DNA of 64,000 nt from NCBI GenBank assembly GCA_963739615.1, contig CAVUBD010000028.1, forward strand, positions 248,001 to 312,000, in the 5' to 3' direction. Numbering within the stretch: position 1 is the first letter of the stretch; every line of letters starts with the position of its first letter. Source of the DNA: Palsa-504 sp963739615. GTDB taxonomy: Bacteria; Actinomycetota; Actinomycetes; Streptosporangiales; Streptosporangiaceae. The notes below the pieces were generated by a model, which did not search any database, had not been told where the DNA came from, and saw only the letters and a program-made list of their open reading frames with translations. Positions 24,951 to 34,041 of this stretch are shown in pieces. Made by a program: the position numbers and the translations under genes.

Positions 24951-26683
24951 GCCCGTGCCTCCCTTCGAGCCCGGTCGCGGACGGCGCGGAGCCGGTGCAT
25001 GACCTGGTTCTCGCCGCGGCCGAAGTAGTCGTGCAGCCGCACGTACTCGGCGTACAGCTCGTCGTAGACGTCGGCGCGGGCCGCGTCCGGCTGGTAGACG
25101 TCCCGGTTGAGCCGGCCCATGACGGTCGCCGCGGCCAGGACGTCCGGGTAGGCGCCCGCGGCGACCGCGGCGTGGATGGCCGAACCCAGGGCCGGTCCCT
25201 GCTCGGACCCGATCACGGCGAGCGGGCGCCGGGTGATGTCCGAGTAGATCTGCATGACCGGGGCGCTCTTGGTCAGCCCGCCCGCCACCACGAGCTCGGT
25301 GACAGGTACGCCCGCGGCACCGAACGTGTTGATGATCATCCTGGTGCCGAACGCGGTCGACTCCAGCAGCGCCCGGTAGATCTCCGGTGCCGTGGTCGCC
25401 AGCGTCAGCCCGACGATGGTGCCTGACAGCCGCCCGTCCACAAGCACCGACCGGTTGCCGCCTTCCCAGTCCAGCGCGATCAGGCCGTGCGCGCCTGGCG
25501 GCTCCGTGCTGGCCTGCTCGTCGAGCAGCCGCTGTACCGAGACCCCACGGCGCCGCGCCTGCTCGGCGAACTCGCCGGGCACCCCGTTGCGGGTGAACCA
25601 GGCGAAGATGTCCCCGACCCCGCTCTGCCCCGCCTCGTAGCCCCACAGCCCGGCGACGATGCCGCCGTCGACCGCGCCGCACATGCCCGGGACCTCGGCC
25701 AGCTCGTGCCCGTTAATGCTCTGCTGCCCATTGATGACATGACAGGTGGAGGTGCCCATGATCGCCACCATCTTGCCCGCCGAGACCGGCCCCGCCGCGG
25801 GCATCGTGACGTGCGCGTCCACGTTGCCGACGGCCACCGCGATGCCGGCCGGCAGTCCGGTCAGCGCGGCCGCGGCCGGGGTCAGCTCCCCGGCCCGCCC
25901 CCCGAGCGGCGAAATGGGATGGGCCAGCTTGTCGTCGCCGAAGCCGGCGAACCTCGGGTTGAGCGCGGCGAGGAAGTCCCGCGACGGGTAATGCCCGTCC
26001 TGGAAAATGCCCTTGTACCCAGCCGTGCAGGCGTTCCTGGTCTCGGTCCCGCACAGCTGCCAGATGATCCAGTCGGCGGCCTCGATCCACCGGTCGGCGC
26101 GCTGGTAGAGCTCGGGGTCCTCCTCAAGCAGCTGAAGCGCCTTGGCGAACTGCCACTCGGACGAGATCTTCCCCCCGTAGCGGTTGATCCACTTCTCGCT
26201 GCGCTGATGGGCGGCGGCGTTGATCCGGTCCGCGTGCGGCTGCGCGGCATGGTGCTTCCATAGCTTGGGATACGCGTGCGGCCGCGCGGCCAGGCCGGGC
26301 AGCTGGCACAGCGGCGTCCCGTCCGCCAGCACCGGCATGCACGTGGACGCGGTGAAGTCAGTGGCGATGCCGATCACCCGGGCCGGGTCGACACCGGCGT
26401 CCCTGAGAGCGGCCGGGACGGCGGCCCGCAGCGCGTCGGTGTAGTCGCCTGGGTCCTGCAGCGCCCAGTCGGGCGGCAGCTCGACCCGGGTCGGCCCGGC
26501 CAGCTCGCGGTCGATCACGCCGTGCGCGTACTCGCTGACCGCGGTACCGGCTTCGGCGCCGTCGCTGACCCGTACCACCAGGGCCCGGGCGGACAGCGTG
26601 CCGAAGTCCACGCCGACGACGAAATCGTCACCGCTGACGCTGGAATCATCACCGCTGACGCCTTTGTTAGCGCTAACAACCAT
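24947..26683 (-). CDS. araB: Ribulokinase (FGGY kinase)
   Basis: Phosphorylates L-ribulose (or a related ketose); 578 residues. VVGVDFGTLSARALVV is the first ATP-binding segment; WKHHAAQPHADRINAAA and VAVGNVDAHVTMPAAG are AraB-like; VVAGGLTKSAPVMQIYSDITRRPL and EQGPALGSAIHAAVAAGAY lie in the C-terminal lobe. The first ~20 residues are odd: VSGDDSS/VSGDDF is a short tandem duplication, and codons 2-6 coincide with the LacI-type palindrome. First gene of the ara operon. Confidence 0.92.
   Translation of the reverse strand: MVVSANKGVSGDDSSVSGDDFVVGVDFGTLSARALVVRVSDGAEAGTAVSEYAHGVIDRELAGPTRVELPPDWALQDPGDYTDALRAAVPAALRDAGVDPARVIGIATDFTASTCMPVLADGTPLCQLPGLAARPHAYPKLWKHHAAQPHADRINAAAHQRSEKWINRYGGKISSEWQFAKALQLLEEDPELYQRADRWIEAADWIIWQLCGTETRNACTAGYKGIFQDGHYPSRDFLAALNPRFAGFGDDKLAHPISPLGGRAGELTPAAAALTGLPAGIAVAVGNVDAHVTMPAAGPVSAGKMVAIMGTSTCHVINGQQSINGHELAEVPGMCGAVDGGIVAGLWGYEAGQSGVGDIFAWFTRNGVPGEFAEQARRRGVSVQRLLDEQASTEPPGAHGLIALDWEGGNRSVLVDGRLSGTIVGLTLATTAPEIYRALLESTAFGTRMIINTFGAAGVPVTELVVAGGLTKSAPVMQIYSDITRRPLAVIGSEQGPALGSAIHAAVAAGAYPDVLAAATVMGRLNRDVYQPDAARADVYDELYAEYVRLHDYFGRGENQVMHRLRAVRDRARREARA
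26664..26679. promoter_or_regulatory. LacI-type operator at araB start
   Basis: Perfect 16-base palindrome TTGTTAGCGCTAACAA with the CG centre typical of LacI/GalR operators. It overlaps codons 2-6 of araB, so bound repressor would block initiation or early elongation. The 12-base core recurs upstream of lacI. Confidence 0.85.
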
Positions 26684-26735
26684 CTGTCCGCCTTACCCTA
26701 TGTTCCTTCAGTGCCTTCTTACCTGAATCCGCCGA

Positions 26736-27809
26736 TCAGGCGTTGCGCGGTCCCGCGGCGCTGGCCCGCACGATCAGTTCGGGCGCCACGCGCACCCGCG
26801 GCCCGGCCGGGATCGCGCCGGACATCCGGTCCACAAGCGCACCGAGCGCATGCCTTCCCACCTCGCCGAAATCCTGCCGCACCGTGGTCAGCGGCGGCAA
26901 GTAGTACCCCGCCTCGGGGACATCATCGAAACCGACGATGCTCACGTCATCGGGAACCCGGAGCCCGCGTTCGGCCAGGGCGCGTATGACGCCGAGCGCC
27001 ATCGGGTCGTTGCCGCAGAAAACGGCCGTGACCGCGGGCTCGCCCGCCAGCTCGCAGCCCAGCTCGTAGCCCGACGCCGACGACCAGTCGCCCGCGAGCA
27101 CGGCGGGCTCGGGGACCCCGGCTTCGCGCAGCTCCTGGCGCCAGCCGTCGATGCGCTCCTGCGCGTCCAGGCAGGAGGCCTGCCCGGCGACGTGATAGAC
27201 CGTCTTGTGCCCCAGGCCGAGCAGATAGCGGGTCGCGGCGGCCGCCCCGGCCGCGTTGTCGATCGCCACCGACGTGACCGGCGCCCGGGTGCCGCAGCCC
27301 ACCGCGACCAGCGGTACTTCCTCGGGTACATGCGCCAGCGCGGCCACCGCGGTGTCCTGGGTCGCGATGACGATGATGCCCTCGACGCCCTGGCCGACGA
27401 ACCGGTCCACCGCGTCCAGCATGAACCTGCGGTCGAGCGCGGGCAGGCTGGCGACGGACACGAAGTAGGCGTCGTGCGCCGCCCGCTCGAAGCCGTAGAG
27501 CATGGATGCCGGACCGTAGAGCATGGTGTCGAAGCTGATCACGCCCAGGGTGTGGGTGCGCCGGGTGACCAGCGTCCTGGCCGCCGCGTTGGGCCGGTAA
27601 GCGAGCTCGCGGATGGCGTCGAGCACCTTCTCCCGCGTCAGCGGACGGACGTTCGGGTGCTCGTTCAGGACCCGCGAGACGGTCTGGTGGGACACGCCGG
27701 CCAGCCTGGCCACATCGGCCATGACCGGCGGACGGGACAGGTTGCCCGGATCCCGCACGACTGACGTCCGCACCCGGCTGCTGGCCCGATCACCGGGTGA
27801 CGCCGTCAC
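26736..27809 (-). CDS. LacI-family repressor of the ara operon
   Basis: 357-residue regulator: N-terminal helix-turn-helix MADVARLAGVSHQTVSRVLN with the hinge helix region YRPNAAARTLVTRR, then a periplasmic-binding-protein-like sugar sensor (TLGVISFDT, VAIDNAAGAAAATRYLL, FCGNDPMALGVIRAL, VSIVGFDDVPEAGYYLPPLTTV). GTG start at 27809 with GGGAGG upstream. It lies 52 bases upstream of araB on the same strand and carries its own copy of the operator, so it probably represses itself and the ara genes. Confidence 0.93.
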   Translation of the reverse strand: MTASPGDRASSRVRTSVVRDPGNLSRPPVMADVARLAGVSHQTVSRVLNEHPNVRPLTREKVLDAIRELAYRPNAAARTLVTRRTHTLGVISFDTMLYGPASMLYGFERAAHDAYFVSVASLPALDRRFMLDAVDRFVGQGVEGIIVIATQDTAVAALAHVPEEVPLVAVGCGTRAPVTSVAIDNAAGAAAATRYLLGLGHKTVYHVAGQASCLDAQERIDGWRQELREAGVPEPAVLAGDWSSASGYELGCELAGEPAVTAVFCGNDPMALGVIRALAERGLRVPDDVSIVGFDDVPEAGYYLPPLTTVRQDFGEVGRHALGALVDRMSGAIPAGPRVRVAPELIVRASAAGPRNA

Positions 27810-27865
27810 GTCGCGTGCCTCCCTCTGCCGCGCGCTGGGTAGCTATGCGGTCAGCCGGGGCTGAC

Positions 27866-27877
27866 GTTAGCGCTAAC
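27866..27877. promoter_or_regulatory. LacI-type operator upstream of lacI
   Basis: GTTAGCGCTAAC, identical to the core at araB, 57 bases upstream of the repressor start. Implies autoregulation. The bases from here to 28045 hold no gene that I can see. Confidence 0.8.
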
Positions 27878-28045
27878 ATCCGTGCAGGTCAAATAGCGTG
27901 ATGTCACCACAAAGCCCGGCCGCGACATGTATTTAGCCGTCGCCACCAGGAACTTCATCTCCCAGCGTAGCCGCAGGATCGCCGCCACGGTAGCCCGCGA
28001 CCCCGTCCGCGGCCGTCAGGAACCCGCCGGCGCCGCAGTGGCGGA

Positions 28046-28348
28046 TCAGGACTTGCCGCTGCTCGCCGAGTTGTCGCGCAGGTCGCGGATCGCGGCCTTC
28101 GCTTTACGCCCGGCGTCGCTCGTCCGCAGGTCGTGCAGTGCGTCACGCGCCATGTCGCGGGCCTTGCCCACCACTTCGCTGTCGCGCAGGTCCTTCAGCG
28201 CCGCCTCGGCCTTGCGGCCGGCCTCGCTGGCCCGCATGTCCTGCAGGGCGGCCCTGGCCTTGGCCGCGGTGTCGGCGCGCTGTTCGCCGCGCAGCCAGGA
28301 GACCAGCTTGGACCACAAGCTCCGAAGCTGCTGTTCGATTTCGGCCAT
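28046..28348 (-). CDS. Small helical repeat protein, unknown function
   Basis: 100 residues from ATG 28348, with GGAGAG eight bases upstream. After MAEIEQQLRSLWSKLVSWLRGEQ comes a ~25-residue motif repeated about three times: KAxxALxDLRxSExxxKA (ALQDMRAS, ALKDLRDS, ALHDLRTS, AIRDLRDNS). Strongly amphipathic and charged, probably a single long helix or coiled coil. No catalytic features and no family that I can name. Confidence 0.65.
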   Translation of the reverse strand: MAEIEQQLRSLWSKLVSWLRGEQRADTAAKARAALQDMRASEAGRKAEAALKDLRDSEVVGKARDMARDALHDLRTSDAGRKAKAAIRDLRDNSASSGKS

Positions 28349-28505
28349 CACGGACTCTCCTTCACGCTCCGGGCACTGTCGCCCGCGCTTTGCCATTAAC
28401 AAGATATAACGTGATACGCGGCCGAGCCAACTCGCGACGGCGTGGCCGAGCTCAGCGTGGCGGAACGCCAGGCGTGCAGCGGCAGCGCATCAGCGGGCAT
28501 TCCCC

Positions 28506-29195
28506 CTACGAGCCGGTCTTCGGGTTCTCCCGCGCGCTGGTGGCCGGGGACCGGGCCGGGGATCCGGCGGGCCGGATCCCGTCCAGGATCACGTCCACGA
28601 CCTGGCCGATGAAGTCATCGGTCATCGGCTGGTGGCCGAGCAGCAACCGGTGCTCGGCGGCACCGAAGAACAGGTCGAGGACGACATCGCGGTCGACAGA
28701 GGCCGGTATCTCGCCGCGGGCCACGGCCCGGTCCAGCATGATCCGGTGCTGGCCGCGCAGCGGCTCGATCACCCGATCCCGCCAGGCCCCGCGCAGTTCC
28801 GCGTCATGCTGGGCCTCGGCGATCAGGCCGGTGAGCATCGAGCCCATCGGGGTCTGCGTCACCGCCCGCACCCACGAGTGCAGCGCGGCGAGCAGGTCGC
28901 CGCGGAGCGTTCCGGTGTCTGGCAGCGGCTGCACCTCGCGGAACGACGCGACGAACGCATCAAGCGCGAGCAGGCCCTTGGACGGCCAGCGCCGGTAGAT
29001 CGTCGTCTTGCCGACCCCGGCCCGCGCGGCGACCTCCTCGATCGACATCGCGGCCAGTCCCCGGTCGGCGAGCAGTTCCACGGCGGCCGTGAGGATGGCC
29101 CGGTCTGCCTCCGGACTCCGCGGCCGTCCCCGCTGCCCGCCGCTCGCGCCGGTTCCCGCGGATTGCGGCTCCGGCTCCGGAATATCCCGGTTCAT
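28506..29195 (-). CDS. TetR-family regulator
   Basis: 229 residues. N-terminal helix-turn-helix ELLADRGLAAMSIEEVAARAGVGKTTIYRRWPSKGLL after RGRPRSPEADRAIL, then a helical ligand-binding domain. Divergent from the MFS transporter over ~50 bases that hold a near-palindrome; most likely its repressor, as with many TetR/efflux pairs. ATG at 29195. Confidence 0.9.
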   Translation of the reverse strand: MNRDIPEPEPQSAGTGASGGQRGRPRSPEADRAILTAAVELLADRGLAAMSIEEVAARAGVGKTTIYRRWPSKGLLALDAFVASFREVQPLPDTGTLRGDLLAALHSWVRAVTQTPMGSMLTGLIAEAQHDAELRGAWRDRVIEPLRGQHRIMLDRAVARGEIPASVDRDVVLDLFFGAAEHRLLLGHQPMTDDFIGQVVDVILDGIRPAGSPARSPATSARENPKTGS

Positions 29196-29226
29196 TGCCC
29201 GGTTCTACCCTCTATAATTCCGAAAC

Positions 29227-29241
29227 GATCCGTTACGTATC
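29227..29241. promoter_or_regulatory. Probable TetR operator between tetR and MFS genes
   Basis: GATcCGTtACGtATC: a 15-base near-perfect palindrome with one mismatched pair. A perfect -10-like TATAAT sits at 29213-29218 on the + strand, immediately upstream, so bound repressor would overlap the transcription start. Confidence 0.55.
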
Positions 29242-29244
29242 TGA

Positions 29245-30837
29245 TTGGTATCATGTCAGCCACCACGCCTTTCGACCGTCGTGAGCCCCTGCCAGCTACC
29301 AGCCCCGTCAGAACCGCCACGCCCGCCAAAACCGCCGCCACCCCACCCCGGCCCGAAGACGCAGCCCTCAGCAAAAGACGCAGCCCTGGCAAAAGACGCA
29401 GCCCGGCCCGAAGACGCAGCCCGGCCGCGGACCCAGCCCGTCAACCGTCGCCATCCGCTCCAGCTGGCCCTGATTCTCGTCGCCGCGTTCATGGTCGTCC
29501 TTGATTTCAGCATCGTGAACGTCGCCCTGCCCTCGATTGAGCGCGAGCTCCATATGGCCGCCGACGCGGTGCAGTGGGTGGTGACCGGATACGCCATCGC
29601 CTTCGGCGGATTGCTCATTCTCGGCGGCCGGGCCGCGGACCTGTTCGGCCGGCGGCGCATGTTCGTCGCGGGCCTGATCGCGTTCTCGCTGGCCAGCCTG
29701 GCGGGCGGGCTGGCCCAAGACCCGGTGCTGCTGATTGCCGCCCGGGTGGTGCAGGGCGCGGGTGCGGCGATCGTCGCCCCGGCTGCGCTTTCCCTCATTA
29801 CCACCGGCTTCCCAGAAGGCCCCGAACGTACTCGTGCCATCGGACTTTACGGTGCGGTTTCCTCGGTCGGCTTCGTGGCCGGCCAGGTTCTCGGCGGCGT
29901 GCTCGTGCAGTTCACCAGCTGGCGCGCCGTCTTCCTTGTCAACGTCCCGGTCGGCCTGATCGCCGCGGCCCTGTCCCCGGCCATCCTCGGCGCAACCAAA
30001 ACCACCAAGACCGCAAAAACCACCAAGACCGCCGCGAAGCACCGCCTGGACCTGCGCGGCGCACTGCTCATCACGGCGGCCGTCACGCTGGTCGTGTTCG
30101 CCGTCTCCCAGGGAGTCGTGCTCGGCTGGACCTCACCCCTGGTCATCGCCGCCGTCCTGATCGCGGTCGCCGCCATGGCCGGCTTCGCTAAGGCGGAGAC
30201 CCGCCACCCCGCACCCCTGATCCGGCTGTCCCTGCTGCACCGCCGCGGGCTGCGGGACGGGACCACGCTGGCGTTCCTGCTCGGCTTGTGGAACGGCGGC
30301 GAGATGCTCGTCCTCTCGCTCTACCTGCAGCAGGTGCTGCACGAGTCGCCGCTGTTCACCGGCCTGGTGATCGCCCCGCAGGGGGTGGTCGGGTTCGGCA
30401 TGGGCATGCTCGGGCCCCGGCTCGCGGGCCGGATCGGGGTAAGGCGGCTGCTGGTAGTCACCGCCGCCGCGGCCGCGATCGGCTTCGCCGTGCTGACCCG
30501 GCTGCCCTCGGCCGGCTACAGCCCGGTCCTGTTCGTGGTCACGCTGATCGGCTTCGGCACGGCGGGCACCGCGCTTGGTTCGACCGTGATCGCCAGCCGC
30601 GGCATGGCCGACTCCGACCAGGGCCTGGTCGGCGGCCTGATCAACACCAGCCGCCAGATCGGCGCCGCGGTGGGCGCCGCCCTGCTGCCGGCCGTGGCCC
30701 ACGCCGTCAGCGGCGGGACAGGGGTGGCCGGCGACCGCGCCGCGATGCTGGCCGCCGCGGTGGCCGCGGTGGCCGCCACCGCCGTCGCCTGGCACGCCGC
30801 CTACCCGCTGTCGGCGCGCGCCCGCACGGCCGCCTGA
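29245..30837 (+). CDS. MFS drug/proton antiporter (DHA2-like)
   Basis: 530-residue transporter with ~14 hydrophobic segments. After a long N-terminal tail come FMVVLDFSIVNVALPSIERELH (TM1 with the DHA2-type motif), GGRAADLFGRRRMFVAG (motif A) and ARVVQGAGAAIVAPAALSLI (motif B/C). The central loop has KTTKTAKTTKTAAKH. The first ~65 residues are low-complexity (KDAALAKDAARPEDAARPR), encoded by ~18-base repeats. The TTG at 29245 is one of several possible starts and the tail may be partly untranslated. Export substrate unknown. Confidence 0.88.
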   Translation: MVSCQPPRLSTVVSPCQLPAPSEPPRPPKPPPPHPGPKTQPSAKDAALAKDAARPEDAARPRTQPVNRRHPLQLALILVAAFMVVLDFSIVNVALPSIERELHMAADAVQWVVTGYAIAFGGLLILGGRAADLFGRRRMFVAGLIAFSLASLAGGLAQDPVLLIAARVVQGAGAAIVAPAALSLITTGFPEGPERTRAIGLYGAVSSVGFVAGQVLGGVLVQFTSWRAVFLVNVPVGLIAAALSPAILGATKTTKTAKTTKTAAKHRLDLRGALLITAAVTLVVFAVSQGVVLGWTSPLVIAAVLIAVAAMAGFAKAETRHPAPLIRLSLLHRRGLRDGTTLAFLLGLWNGGEMLVLSLYLQQVLHESPLFTGLVIAPQGVVGFGMGMLGPRLAGRIGVRRLLVVTAAAAAIGFAVLTRLPSAGYSPVLFVVTLIGFGTAGTALGSTVIASRGMADSDQGLVGGLINTSRQIGAAVGAALLPAVAHAVSGGTGVAGDRAAMLAAAVAAVAATAVAWHAAYPLSARARTAA

Positions 30838-30946
30838 AGATCCCGAGGCTGGTAGCGTCGGGTTGGGAGCCAGGGGGCTCCCGCTCACGCCTGAACTGGC
30901 GCGCCCGCAATCGCGTACAACCTTCCAAAGATGCAAGGAGAAGACC

Positions 30947-31358
30947 ATGGCCTCTCGGCTGAATCCCTACCTCAACTTCAACGGCAACGCCCGGCAGGCG
31001 CTGGAGTTCTACGCCAGCGTGTTCGGCGGCACTCCCGTCCTCAGCACGTTCGCTGATTTCGGTGCCCAGGGCTCACCCGACGCCGACCGGATCATGCACG
31101 GGATGCTGGAGACCCCGGCCGGTTACACGATCATGGCCGCCGATGTCACCAGCGAGATGGAGTACCACGCGCCAGGCCGGGTTCTCGATCAGCCTCAGCG
31201 GCGACGACGAGGACCTGCGCCGCTACTGGGAGAAGCTGTCCGCCAGCGGGACCACGACCATGCCGCTGGACAAGCAGGCCTGGGGTGACGAGTTCGGCAT
31301 GTGCGTCGACCAGTTCGGCGTCCCGTGGCTGGTCGACATCATGCCGTCGCAGGCCTAG
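30947..31358 (+). pseudogene. VOC/glyoxalase-family protein (PhnB-like), frameshifted
   Basis: Start ATG 30947 with AAGGAG six bases upstream gives MASRLNPYLNFNGNARQALE and FYASVFGGTP, a PhnB-type VOC protein. After MEYHAP (about 31170) the frame breaks. Reading resumes in the next frame as AGFSISLSGDDEDLRRYWEKL and continues to DIMPSQA with stop at 31356-31358. One extra base in ccaggccggg explains it. Restored length would be ~137 residues, normal for the family. Either a real pseudogene or a sequencing error. Confidence 0.8.
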
Positions 31359-32381
31359 CGCCCTACCCGGGCGACTCGGCCAGGTATGTCCTGATCGACC
31401 GAGTCGAAGTCCGGGTCCGGGGTCAGCCCGAGCCGGGCCGCCCGCCCGGCGTGGACCCGGGCGGGCCAGCTCGACACCATCCGCGCCACCGCCGGGTCGG
31501 GGGTCCAGTCGATCAGCGCGCTGACCTCCGGCCCGGCGATCCGGGCCAGCGCGGCGGCCATGTCCGCGACCGTCACCGTGAGCGCGGGCATGGTGACCGC
31601 GGTGCGGCCGCCCCAGGCCGGGTCGCTGGACGTGGCCGCGCACCGCAGCGCGGCGATGGCCTTGGGCGGCGAGGCGAGCGCGACCTCGGTGCCCGGGTCG
31701 ACCGGGCAGGTCGCGTGCTGCCCGGCCAGCGGCTCCCGGATGATCCCGGACATGAAGCCGGACGCCGCGGCGTTGGGCCGTCCCGGGCGCACGCTGATCG
31801 TCATCAGGCGAACCGCCCGCCCGTTCAGGAATCCCTTCCTGGTGTAGTCGGCCAGCAGTTGCTCGCCGATGACCTTCTGGGTGCCGTAGCTTGTCTGCGG
31901 GGTGGGCCAGGTACGGTCGTCGATGACCGCCGGGAGCGGGTGCTCCTCGCACCCCCCGAACACCGCGAGCGAGCTGGCGAACACCACGACCGGGCGGGTG
32001 CCAAGCGCGCGGCAGGACGCGAGCAGCGCCTCGGTGGCCCGCAGGTTCGCCCGCATGCCCAGATCGAAGTCGGCCTCGCACTCCCCGCTGACCGCCGCGG
32101 CCAGGTGGAAGATCACCTCGGCCCCGGCCAGCGGGCCGTCCGCGCCGGCCAGACCAGGCGAGGCGCCCGGGTCGAGCAGCGCGTCGAGTTCGCCGCGGAC
32201 CGCCGTCACCCGCTCGTCGGCGGCCAGGTCAGCCGGAACCGGCGCCCGGTCGATCAGCGTCACCCGGGTCAGCGGCCGGGCTCCCGCCGCCCGCCACGTC
32301 GAGCGAGCCCGCCGCCAGCAGGTCCCGCGCCAGGCGCGAACCGAGGAACCCGGCGCCCCCGGTGATCACTACGTCTACCAC
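31355..32381 (-). pseudogene. SDR-type epimerase/dehydrogenase (D-erythronate dehydrogenase-like), frameshifted
   Basis: The N-terminal Rossmann motif VVDVVITGGAGFLGSRLAR starts at GTG 32381. The rest (LTRVTLIDRAPVPADL, FHLAAAVSG, SYGTQKVIGEQLLADY, SVRPGRPNAAASGF) is in another frame from about 32290 to the stop at 31355. One extra base near 32290 accounts for the break. The YxxxK motif (SYGTQK) is intact downstream. Homology is to DenD-like sugar-acid dehydrogenases. Its end overlaps the VOC gene. Confidence 0.75.
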
Positions 32382-32417
32382 GGAGCCACGATATCCGGGC
32401 CGGCGGATCTGCTCCAG

Positions 32418-32911
32418 GTCGCTGCAGGCCCGCGACGCGGAGTACGAGCTGATCCCGCTGGCGGTGGATCAGGGGCTCGGCGTCCTGGTCTGGAGTCCGC
32501 TGGCCGGCGGCCTGCTGTCCGGCAAGTACCGCAGGAACCACGAGCCCCCGGCGGGCTCGCGCCAGCTCACCGACTGGGGCGAGCCGCCGGTCTACGAGAC
32601 CGAACGCCTGCACGACACCGTCGAGGTCCTCGTCAGCATCGGTGCGCAGCGCGGCGTCTCGGCCGCGCAGGTCGCCCTGGCCTACCTGCTGGCCAAGCCG
32701 GCCGTCACCTCCCTGGTCATCGGCGCGCGGACCAGCGAGCAGCTGGCCGACAACCTGGCGGCCGCGTCGCTGAACCTGTCAGAGGCCGAACGAGCCGAGC
32801 TCGAACAAGGTCAGCGCGCCCCGGCTGCTCTACCCCTACTGGCACCAGGCCAAGACCGCCCGCGACCGCCTGTCCCCAGCCGACCTGACGCTCCTGGCCC
32901 CGTACCTGTAG
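32418..32911 (+). pseudogene. Aldo/keto reductase, C-terminal remnant with frameshift
   Basis: Homology begins abruptly at SLQARDAEYELIPLA and runs through GVLVWSPLAGGLLSGKYRR and TSLVIGARTSEQLADNLA to AELEQ. It then shifts by one base (extra a in gaacaag) to KVSAPRLLYPYWHQAKTARD and ends APYL with TAG at 32909-32911. The N-terminal ~200 residues with the catalytic Tyr are missing. The left edge abuts the start of the DenD-like gene, suggesting a deletion or rearrangement there. Confidence 0.8.
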
Positions 32912-32915
32912 TCCG

Positions 32916-33971
32916 CTAACCCCACGCCACACACCAGTACGCAGCCGGACCGTCCGGTTGCGGCGGCCTGCACACTTTCACGTACACGCTGCCGCCACCA
33001 TGAACGGCCGCCTCTCCCGCGAAAGCCGCCGTTCCCGCGAGAGCCGCCGCTCCCGCTGCGGGCGCCACCTCGGCCGCGGGCGCCGCCACGGCCGGCCCGG
33101 AACGGCCGCCCGCCAGCAGCGGCAGGCTGCTCAGCGCGATGCCGATCATGATGGCCGCGCCCCCGGCGAGCTGCCCGGGACCGAACGGGTTACCGAAGAC
33201 GACCACGCCCGCGATCGCGCCGATCAGCGGTTCGAGGTTGAGGAAGGCGCCGGCGACCTCGGCGGACACCCGGCTCTGCCCGAACGCGAACAGCGTGAAC
33301 GGCAGCAGCGTGCCGCCCGCCGCCAGCGCGGCGACGGCCAGCACCGGACCCGGCCCGGCCGGGACCGCGGGTACGCCTTCTGTGCCCGCCGCGAACGCCA
33401 GCCCGGCGAGCGCGGCGCCGAGGAACTGCACCGCGGTGACCGCGACCGGGTCGCGGCCGGCCAGCAGCCGGCCTTGCGCGACGGTGACCGTGGCCGAGAT
33501 CAGCAGCGAGGCCAGCACCAGCTCATCGCCGCCAAGCGCGGCGCCGCCGCCTCCGCCGCCGGCGATGAGGCCGACGCCGATCAGCGACACCAGGAAGCCC
33601 GCCCAGGCCACCGGCCGGGCCACGGTGTGGTGCCACAGCGCGGCGATGACCGCGACCAGCATGGGCACGGCTCCGATCAGCAGGGCGGCGTGGGTGACGC
33701 TGGTCCGGGTGATGCCGGCGTTCTGCACCACGACGGACCCGCCGTACCCGAGCGCGCCCGAGATCAGGATCCGGGGCGTGAGCGCGGCCCGCAGCCCGGA
33801 CCTCCGGGATGCCACGGCCAGCAGGACCGCGGCGGCGAGGCCGAAGCGGCTGGCGGTGAGCCAGCCCGGCGACAGCCACTCCAGGGCCAGCTTGGAAAGC
33901 GGCACGGTGGTGCCCCAAAGCAGCCCGGCCGCGGTGAGGGCTGCAACGGCGTTACGGCGGCTGATGTTCAT
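32916..33971 (-). CDS. EamA/DMT-family permease
   Basis: 351-residue inner-membrane transporter with ten predicted helices in two EamA halves (from AALTAAGLLWGTTVPLSKLAL; second from ELVLASLLISATVTVAQG). A Gly-run GGGGGG separates the halves and the Ala/Gly-rich tail is cytoplasmic. Divergent from an Lrp/AsnC regulator over 70 bases with a palindrome, so probably controlled by it; substrates of such exporters are often amino acids or metabolites. Confidence 0.88.
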   Translation of the reverse strand: MNISRRNAVAALTAAGLLWGTTVPLSKLALEWLSPGWLTASRFGLAAAVLLAVASRRSGLRAALTPRILISGALGYGGSVVVQNAGITRTSVTHAALLIGAVPMLVAVIAALWHHTVARPVAWAGFLVSLIGVGLIAGGGGGGAALGGDELVLASLLISATVTVAQGRLLAGRDPVAVTAVQFLGAALAGLAFAAGTEGVPAVPAGPGPVLAVAALAAGGTLLPFTLFAFGQSRVSAEVAGAFLNLEPLIGAIAGVVVFGNPFGPGQLAGGAAIMIGIALSSLPLLAGGRSGPAVAAPAAEVAPAAGAAALAGTAAFAGEAAVHGGGSVYVKVCRPPQPDGPAAYWCVAWG

Positions 33972-33992
33972 GTAACAATTTTCGCCGATCAG

Positions 33993-34015
33993 CGCTTAGT
34001 ATTCGTGTCTAAGCG
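33993..34015. promoter_or_regulatory. Probable Lrp/AsnC operator
   Basis: Inverted repeat CGCTTAG (33993-33999) and CTAAGCG (34009-34015) separated by 9 bases, in the AT-rich gap between the divergent EamA and Lrp genes. It fits a dimer site that controls both. Confidence 0.6.
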
Positions 34016-34041
34016 ATTAGAACCAAATATTATTAAGCACT

